NCBI RefSeq assembly: GCF_006364615.1
Contig: NZ_CP040986.1
Location: forward strand, 186,001 to 250,000
Length of the DNA: 64,000 nt
Direction: 5' to 3'
DNA from: Candidatus Methylopumilus rimovensis
GTDB lineage: Bacteria; Pseudomonadota; Gammaproteobacteria; Burkholderiales; Methylophilaceae
The notes beneath the pieces are model-generated. The model did no database searches and had not been told where the DNA came from. It saw nothing but the letters and a program-made list of their open reading frames with translations. Of this stretch, positions 58,353 through 64,000 are shown piece after piece. The position numbers and the translations under genes were made by a program. Numbering within the stretch: the stretch's first letter is position 1; every line of letters starts with the position of its first letter.

Positions 58353-60094
58353 GTTTATTTATAAACAATAAGGTTGAAAAAACATTCTTCGAACTTTCCG
58401 GAATTCGCAGAAGATTAATTCTACTTTTATTTTTAGCTGGATTTTTAACGCTTATATTTAGAGCGCTATATTTACAAAGTTTAGATAAAAACTTTTTGCA
58501 ATCAAAAGGAAATGCAACAAGTACACGAGTAATTTCTCTTTATGCAGATAGAGGAAAAATTACAGATAGGAATGGAGATATTTTAGCGATAAGCAGTCCA
58601 GTCGAGTCAGTGTGGGCAAATCCACCGAACGTTAAAATAAATAAAGATCAAAAATTAGAATTAGAAAATATTCTTAAGTTAAGCAGCGAAGAAGTTGATC
58701 GAAAACTACTCAATAATAAAAAGGAATTTATATACCTCAAGAGACAGATTTCACCTGACGATGCAAGAAGACTCCAAGCACTTAAAATACCGGGAATATT
58801 TTTTCAAAAAGAGTTTAAGAGATTTTATCCAGCTGCTGATGTAACAGCTAATTTAGTTGGATTTACTAATCTCGATAATATAGGGCAAGAAGGTATTGAA
58901 CTTGCTCAAAATAAATCCCTTTCCGGCAAGATCGGCAGTAAAAAAGTAATTAAAGATAATGCTGGAAAGATTGTTGATGACCTTCAAGAGGTTAAGTTGC
59001 CTCAAGATGGCCATGACATAAAACTTTCTATTGATTCAAGAATTCAATATTTAACTTATAGAGAGTTAGCGAAATCAATTGAGATTCATAAAGCTAAAGC
59101 AGGTTCAGCCATCGTATTAGATGCCAAGACAGGGGAAATATTAGCCATGGCTAATCTCCCTTCATACAATCCAAATAATCTTAATGAAGGCGCAGGCCCA
59201 ACAAGAAATCGAGCAGTGACAGATGTATTTGAGCCTGGATCAACAATTAAACCATTCACTGTGTCTTCAGCATTAGATGCAGGAATACTTAATCCTAGTT
59301 CATTGGTCGAAGTTTCGTCAGGATTTATGAAAATTGGATCAGCTACAATTCATGATGCACACGCTGACGAAACAAAACCTTTTATGACAGTTTCAGAGGT
59401 TATTGCAAAATCTTCTAATGTTGGAGCAGCAAGAATTGGATTAATGCAAACACCTAAAAATTTATGGTCAACTTTTAACAAAGTAGGTTTTGGAATGCAA
59501 ACAGGGGTTGGATTTCCCGGGGAAGTATCTGGAAGAATTCGTGATTATAAAAATTGGGGAAAAGTAGATCAAGCAACTATATCTTTTGGACATGGTATTA
59601 ATTTAACACTTCTTCAATTAGCGCAATCATATACAGTTTTTGCCAATGATGGGGAAATGAAGCCAGTCACAATGTTCAAAAAAGAAGAGACACCTATAGG
59701 GACGAAAGTATTCTCGAAGCAAACTGTTAGAACAATGGTGGAAATGATGGAGCAAGTTGTTGAGGAAGGTACTGGAGGCAATGCAAAAATTATGGGATAT
59801 AGAGTTGCAGGTAAAACAGGTACAGCTGAAAAAATTGGAGCAAATGGAGCTTATGAAAAAAATAAAAATATAGGCTCATTTATAGGCTTAGCCCCAGCTT
59901 CCAATCCAAGAATTATTATGGCAGTGATGATAGATGAGCCAAGTCTTGGAAGCCATTACGGAGGGGCTGTAGCAGCGCCAGTTTTTAGTAGTGTGATGGC
60001 CGATGTCATGAAAATATTAAAAATTCCACAGGATATAAAAACTCAAAATAAAGTTATACCGCAAGATAAAGGTAGTTCAAAAGAAACGATATGA
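58349..60094 (+). CDS. ftsI: Peptidoglycan transpeptidase FtsI (PBP3)
   Basis: The septal D,D-transpeptidase. The start is a TTG at 58349, overlapping the ftsL stop (TTGA). At 581 residues it has a short cytoplasmic N-terminus, one membrane helix (LILLLFLAGFLTLIFRALYL), a PBP dimerisation domain with RGKITDRNGDILAIS, and the transpeptidase domain: FEPGSTIKPFTV (S-x-x-K with nucleophile Ser), KSSNVG (S-x-N) and VAGKTGTAEKIG (K-T-G). It crosslinks septal peptidoglycan with FtsW. It overlaps murE by four bases. Confidence 0.96.
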   Translation: MSLFINNKVEKTFFELSGIRRRLILLLFLAGFLTLIFRALYLQSLDKNFLQSKGNATSTRVISLYADRGKITDRNGDILAISSPVESVWANPPNVKINKDQKLELENILKLSSEEVDRKLLNNKKEFIYLKRQISPDDARRLQALKIPGIFFQKEFKRFYPAADVTANLVGFTNLDNIGQEGIELAQNKSLSGKIGSKKVIKDNAGKIVDDLQEVKLPQDGHDIKLSIDSRIQYLTYRELAKSIEIHKAKAGSAIVLDAKTGEILAMANLPSYNPNNLNEGAGPTRNRAVTDVFEPGSTIKPFTVSSALDAGILNPSSLVEVSSGFMKIGSATIHDAHADETKPFMTVSEVIAKSSNVGAARIGLMQTPKNLWSTFNKVGFGMQTGVGFPGEVSGRIRDYKNWGKVDQATISFGHGINLTLLQLAQSYTVFANDGEMKPVTMFKKEETPIGTKVFSKQTVRTMVEMMEQVVEEGTGGNAKIMGYRVAGKTGTAEKIGANGAYEKNKNIGSFIGLAPASNPRIIMAVMIDEPSLGSHYGGAVAAPVFSSVMADVMKILKIPQDIKTQNKVIPQDKGSSKETI

Positions 60095-61521
60095 ACAATG
60101 TATTAAAAAAAATTGGACATCATCTCTCTGATATATCAAACGATAGTAGACATACAAAAAAGAATTCTTTATTTCTAGCTTATCCTGGGGCGCATCATGA
60201 TGGTAGAAATTATATAGAAGCAGCCATTAAAAAAGGTGCCAAAGTAATACTCTATGAAAAGAAAAATTTTATATGGAAAAAATCATGGAGTGTAAACCAT
60301 TGCCCTATAGAGGATTTGAAAGCTAAAGAAGGTGAAATTGCTCACACATTTTTTAAAGAACCCTCTAAGCATTTACATACAATTGGTATTACCGGCACAA
60401 ATGGTAAGACATCATGTGCTTTCTGGATAGCAGAAATACAAAATCTTATGGGCAAAAAATCAGGCTTAATAGGAACGCTTGGATATGGATACAAAAAATT
60501 AAAATTGCATGAATATACAACTCCTGATGCAATATCTAGCCATCGCATCTTAAAACAATTTAAAGACAAGAAAATGAAATCAGCAGTGATGGAAGTTTCA
60601 TCACATGCTTTATCTCAGGGAAGAGTGAATGGTATTCTTTTTGATATTGCCTTATTCACAAATTTAACAAGAGACCATTTAGATTATCATCTCAATTTTA
60701 AAAATTATTTTAATGAAAAGAAAAAGTTATTTTTTTTCCCGTCGATAAAAGTTGCTGTAATTAATATCGATGATTTATATGGAAAAAAACTTAAAACCTT
60801 GCTCGTCAAAAATAAAACTAAAGTTTTAAGTTACGGAATAAAAACTGGTGATATTAGAGCAACAGAGATTGAATATTCAAATTTAGGTACGTCTTTTCAA
60901 ATTAAATACAAAAAAAAAATATACCAAGTTAAAGCTCCTGTAGTTGGAGAGTTCAATGTTTATAACCTATTGGCAGTAATTGCTTCATTAATAGCATCTG
61001 GTTATTCAATACAAAAAATTGTTAAACAAATAAGTTTTATCTCTCAAGTGCCAGGAAGAATGCAAAGATTAGGTTCTAAAAATACACCCAAAATCTTTGT
61101 TGATTATGCACACACCCCCGATGCTTTAAAAAAAGCACTTGAAACTCTCAAAAAACAAACTGATGGCAATCTTATTTGTATATTTGGATGCGGCGGAGAG
61201 AGGGATACAGGAAAAAGAAAAGATATGGCAGAAGTAGCTTCCAAAATAGCCGATATCAATTTTATTACGTCAGATAATCCAAGAAATGAAAACCCTAAAA
61301 ATATTATTAATGAAATTAGTAAATATATGAAGGGTTCTTATCATATTGAATTTGATAGACATAACGCCATAAAAAAGGCAATTAAACATGCTAAAAAAAA
61401 TGATGTGATTCTTATAGCTGGGAAGGGCCATGAAATTTATCAAGAAATTAAAGGGGTTAGATATCCATTTAGCGATCAAAAATATGCAAAAAAAGCACTT
61501 AAAACATATAAAGCGCACTGA
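60091..61521 (+). CDS. murE: UDP-MurNAc-tripeptide synthetase MurE (meso-DAP type)
   Basis: MurE adds the third stem residue to UDP-MurNAc-Ala-Glu. The ATP site is ITGTNGKTSCAFW near residue 100, and the ligase-specific HDGRNYIEAA is at the N-terminus. VDYAHTPDALKKAL near 340, FGCGGERDTGKRKDM and especially TSDNPRNENP near 395 (the D-N-P-R motif) indicate meso-diaminopimelate rather than Lys. Length 476 is slightly short but normal for betaproteobacteria. The gene is very AT-rich and Lys-rich even for this window (25% G+C across 60721-60840 by hand count). Confidence 0.96.
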   Translation: MNNVLKKIGHHLSDISNDSRHTKKNSLFLAYPGAHHDGRNYIEAAIKKGAKVILYEKKNFIWKKSWSVNHCPIEDLKAKEGEIAHTFFKEPSKHLHTIGITGTNGKTSCAFWIAEIQNLMGKKSGLIGTLGYGYKKLKLHEYTTPDAISSHRILKQFKDKKMKSAVMEVSSHALSQGRVNGILFDIALFTNLTRDHLDYHLNFKNYFNEKKKLFFFPSIKVAVINIDDLYGKKLKTLLVKNKTKVLSYGIKTGDIRATEIEYSNLGTSFQIKYKKKIYQVKAPVVGEFNVYNLLAVIASLIASGYSIQKIVKQISFISQVPGRMQRLGSKNTPKIFVDYAHTPDALKKALETLKKQTDGNLICIFGCGGERDTGKRKDMAEVASKIADINFITSDNPRNENPKNIINEISKYMKGSYHIEFDRHNAIKKAIKHAKKNDVILIAGKGHEIYQEIKGVRYPFSDQKYAKKALKTYKAH

Positions 61522-62868
61522 ATGAACCTTACTTTAAATCAGGTTAAAAAAATTGTTGGTGGAACTTATCATGGAGATGCAGTTCTGCTTAAAAAAAGGA
61601 TTAAGCGTATTTCTATTAATAGTAATGACATTTGTAAGAATGATCTTTTTATAGGCATTAAGGGTGAAAAATTTAATGGGGATCTTTTTGCTTCAAGCGC
61701 TATTCAAAAAGGTGCTATTGCTGCAATTGTCTCGACCAATCAAAAAGACATAAAAAATAGAATTGTTGTAAGAAATGGCCGTGAAGCTTTAGGAAAGATA
61801 GCTCAATATTGGAAGTCACAATCAAAAATACCTTTAGTCGCTATTACTGGCAGTAATGGTAAGACAACGACAAAAGAAATGATTAGTAGCATTGTTGCAT
61901 CACATCTCAAAAGTAAGAAGAAGCTTCTTATGAGCCAGGGAAATTTTAATAATGATATTGGCTTGCCTTTGTCTCTATTAAATATAGAAAAAATACAAAA
62001 ATGCGCTGTAGTTGAAATGGGTATGAACCATAAAGGTGAAATTAGTTATTTAAGTAAAATTGCAAAACCGGACATCGCAGTAATTACAAATATAGCTGAA
62101 GCACATATCGAATTTTTTAGATCTAAAAAAGGAATTGCAAAAGCAAAATCAGAAATATTTGAAGGTTTGAAAAAAAATGGCACTGCTATCATAAATCGAG
62201 ATGACGAGTTTTATACTCTAATGAAAGATGCAGCTCAAACTAAAAATATCATTTCATTTGGATTGAACAAAAAATCTGACATTTACCTTAAGAAAACAAC
62301 GCAAGGTATTTCTCAAATTCACACACCTAAAGGCTCGATTGATATTAAAGTGAAATTACAAGGTGAGCATAATTTAAAAAATGCGCTTGCTGCGATAGCC
62401 TCAACGATTGCACTTAAGATCCCATTAAAAACAATTAAAAAAGGTATTGAGGCTATAAAGCCAGTTTATGGAAGATTAGAGATTAAAAAAGGCTTCAATG
62501 GATCAATGGTGATTGATGATACTTATAATGCCAACCCTGACTCTATGCGGGCGGCAATTGATGTATTAGCCAATCAAAATTATGAAAAAATTTTAATAAT
62601 TGGAGATATGGGTGAGCTCGGTAAAAAAGCAGCGCAATATCATGTTTCTATCGCGACTCATATCAATAAAAAGAAAATATTAGATGTGGTAGGTATAGGC
62701 AAATTAACTAAACATACGATTGATAAATGTAATGGCAATGCGAAATGGTTTAATAATAAAAAAGAACTTATTCAATATGTCAAATCAATAATAAGAAAAA
62801 ATTCATGTGTACTTGTTAAAGGTTCACGTTTTATGAAGATGGAAGAAGTGGTAGATGCGCTTACTTAA
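61522..62868 (+). CDS. murF: UDP-MurNAc-tripeptide D-Ala-D-Ala ligase MurF
   Basis: MurF attaches D-Ala-D-Ala to complete the stem peptide. At 448 residues it shows the Mur ligase ATP motif [15 protein letters not shown] near residue 112, [15 protein letters not shown] near 150, [12 protein letters not shown] near 168, and the C-terminal [17 protein letters not shown] near 330. It starts directly after the murE stop (0-base gap) and precedes mraY by 23 bases. Like murE, it is strongly AT- and Lys-rich. Confidence 0.96.
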   Translation: MNLTLNQVKKIVGGTYHGDAVLLKKRIKRISINSNDICKNDLFIGIKGEKFNGDLFASSAIQKGAIAAIVSTNQKDIKNRIVVRNGREALGKIAQYWKSQSKIPLVAITGSNGKTTTKEMISSIVASHLKSKKKLLMSQGNFNNDIGLPLSLLNIEKIQKCAVVEMGMNHKGEISYLSKIAKPDIAVITNIAEAHIEFFRSKKGIAKAKSEIFEGLKKNGTAIINRDDEFYTLMKDAAQTKNIISFGLNKKSDIYLKKTTQGISQIHTPKGSIDIKVKLQGEHNLKNALAAIASTIALKIPLKTIKKGIEAIKPVYGRLEIKKGFNGSMVIDDTYNANPDSMRAAIDVLANQNYEKILIIGDMGELGKKAAQYHVSIATHINKKKILDVVGIGKLTKHTIDKCNGNAKWFNNKKELIQYVKSIIRKNSCVLVKGSRFMKMEEVVDALT

Positions 62869-62891
62869 AATTTTTAAGAAAGATAAAAATT

Positions 62892-63995
62892 ATGTTGCTT
62901 GAATTATTTAAATTTTTAGCAAAAGAAATTCACGGATTTAATGTATTTAATTACATTACATTAAGAGCGGTGATGGCCACTATCACATCGCTAGTTATTT
63001 CTTTTGCTTTTGGCCCATGGTTAATTAAGAAACTGAATCAATACAACATAGGTCAAGCTGTTCGATCAGACGGCCCTAAAGACCATCTTATTAAAACAGG
63101 CACACCCACTATGGGCGGCGGTTTAATATTAGTATCGATTATGGCATCGACTTTATTGTGGGCAGATATAAGAAATAACTATATTTGGGTATTATTGATT
63201 GTTACTCTTGGCTTTGGTCTTATAGGATTTATAGATGACTTAAAAAAAGTGATTTATAAAGATCCGAATGGTATTAGTGCAGGTCAAAAATACTTATGGC
63301 AGTCGATCATAGGCCTTGGTGTATCGATTTATCTTTGGTCTAACGCAGTTACTCCTGAACAAACATCGCTTATTTTACCTTTCGTTAAAGATGTAAGCTT
63401 TTCGATGAATGGACTTACCTTTATTCTCTTGAGTTATATCGTCATTGTAGGAAGCAGTAATGCAGTAAATCTTACAGATGGACTTGATGGGTTGGCGATT
63501 ATGCCAGCAGTTCTAGTTGCAAGCGCTTTAGGTGTATTTGCTTATGTTGCAGGTAATTTTGTGATAGCAAAATATTTAGGTATTCCTTATATAAGTGGCG
63601 CTGGTGAATTGGCTATATTTTGCACTGCGATGGCAGGTGCTGGCCTAGGATTTTTATGGTTTAACACGTATCCCGCAGAAGTATTTATGGGAGATTTAGG
63701 TGCACTTGCTCTAGGAGCAGCTATAGGAACGATCGCAGTGATTGTAAGACAAGAAATCGTTTTATTTATTATGGGAGGAATTTTTGTAGTAGAGACTTTT
63801 TCTGTTGCTATTCAAGTCATGTATTTTAAATATACTAAATTTAAATATGGCGTTGGTAAGCGAATTTTTCTTATGGCCCCACTTCATCATCATTATGAAA
63901 AAAAAGGCTGGAAAGAAACGCAAGTCGTTGTTAGATTTTGGATCATCACAATGATGCTTGTATTAATTGGGATTTCATCACTGAAAATTAGATGA
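62892..63995 (+). CDS. mraY: Phospho-MurNAc-pentapeptide transferase MraY
   Basis: MraY makes lipid I from UDP-MurNAc-pentapeptide and undecaprenyl phosphate in the inner membrane. The 367 residues span about ten helices. Conserved loops are [11 protein letters not shown] near residue 73, [18 protein letters not shown] near 114 with the catalytic D-D pair, [14 protein letters not shown] near 192, [12 protein letters not shown] near 265, and [14 protein letters not shown] near 330. The stop TGA overlaps the ATG of the next gene (ATGA, 63992-63995). Confidence 0.97.
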   Translation: MLLELFKFLAKEIHGFNVFNYITLRAVMATITSLVISFAFGPWLIKKLNQYNIGQAVRSDGPKDHLIKTGTPTMGGGLILVSIMASTLLWADIRNNYIWVLLIVTLGFGLIGFIDDLKKVIYKDPNGISAGQKYLWQSIIGLGVSIYLWSNAVTPEQTSLILPFVKDVSFSMNGLTFILLSYIVIVGSSNAVNLTDGLDGLAIMPAVLVASALGVFAYVAGNFVIAKYLGIPYISGAGELAIFCTAMAGAGLGFLWFNTYPAEVFMGDLGALALGAAIGTIAVIVRQEIVLFIMGGIFVVETFSVAIQVMYFKYTKFKYGVGKRIFLMAPLHHHYEKKGWKETQVVVRFWIITMMLVLIGISSLKIR

Positions 63996-64000
63996 CCATT
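63992..64000 (+). CDS. murD: Start of the next dcw gene, probably murD (cut by window edge)
   Basis: Only ATG ACC ATT is inside the window, overlapping the mraY stop as ATGA. In the dcw cluster the next gene after mraY is usually murD; nothing in the three visible codons confirms it. Confidence 0.4.

Overview
The window looks like a chromosome segment of a streamlined, AT-rich methylotrophic betaproteobacterium of the family Methylophilaceae (OM43 / 'Candidatus Methylopumilus' type). The evidence is a lanthanide-type XoxF methanol dehydrogenase with XoxJ and XoxG partners, a full NAD-dependent formate dehydrogenase operon (fdsGBACD), short intergenic gaps, and housekeeping neighbourhoods in betaproteobacterial order (rpsU-yqeY-dnaG-rpoD, the dcw cluster). 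This placement is inferred from gene content, not from a database search.

Layout. 1-7.6 kb: 3' part of xerD, folB, plsY, tsaD, then the macromolecular-synthesis operon and a CAU tRNA. 7.6-10.9 kb: small regulators, a peroxiredoxin, a pterin dehydratase, DUF2237 and a periplasmic protease. 10.96-17.9 kb: a tightly packed eight-gene lipid-modification operon (two CFA-synthase-like methyltransferases, DUF2878, DUF1295, lipocalin, desaturase, FAD oxidoreductase, DUF1365). 18-28.7 kb: a SoxYZ-like carrier, a PepSY protein, an SDR, a pentapeptide protein, cardiolipin synthase, HU, a UmuD-like protein, a RodZ-like protein, YqhA, a TPR/2OG-oxygenase protein, a YihY-CNMP fusion and a proline iminopeptidase. 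28.7-33.9 kb: the methanol oxidation locus xoxF, xoxJ, xoxG, then NDH-2. 33.9-42 kb, minus strand: lplT, PhoH-PIN, bcp, moeA, mobA, moaA and a second molybdopterin oxidoreductase. 42.1-48.1 kb: fdsGBACD. 48-56 kb: ArnT-like transferase, rpmE, rho, trxA, a BON lipoprotein, rsmI, pyrC, umuC, an XRE regulator. 56.17-64 kb: RNase P RNA and mraZ-rsmH-ftsL-ftsI-murE-murF-mraY, with the next gene (probably murD) just starting at the edge.

How it fits together. XoxF oxidises methanol in the periplasm and XoxG takes the electrons; NDH-2 feeds NADH electrons to quinone. Fds oxidises formate to CO2 with NAD+. Its Mo cofactor depends on moaA/mobA/moeA, encoded divergently next door behind a second Mo enzyme. 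The lipid operon is the most system-like part: two methyltransferases, a desaturase, an FAD oxidoreductase and a lipocalin suggest production and handling of an unusual methylated or oxidised fatty acid.

The sequence features I find most notable are an apparent one-base frame break at a canonical A AAA AAG slippery site in the xoxG signal peptide, dyads placed on the rpsU, rpoD, umuD, xoxF and rnpB control regions, MraZ boxes with exact 10-bp spacing, and repeated convergent gene pairs sharing a 4-base TTAA stop. No gap exceeds 300 bases. The largest are 28689-28972 (xoxF leader, annotated), 51677-51898 (upstream of trxA; I see no gene or strong structure), 22508-22707 (hupB/umuD control region, annotated) and 56461-56666 (rnpB terminator and mraZ control region, annotated). 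I see no insertion sequence, prophage, CRISPR array or rRNA.
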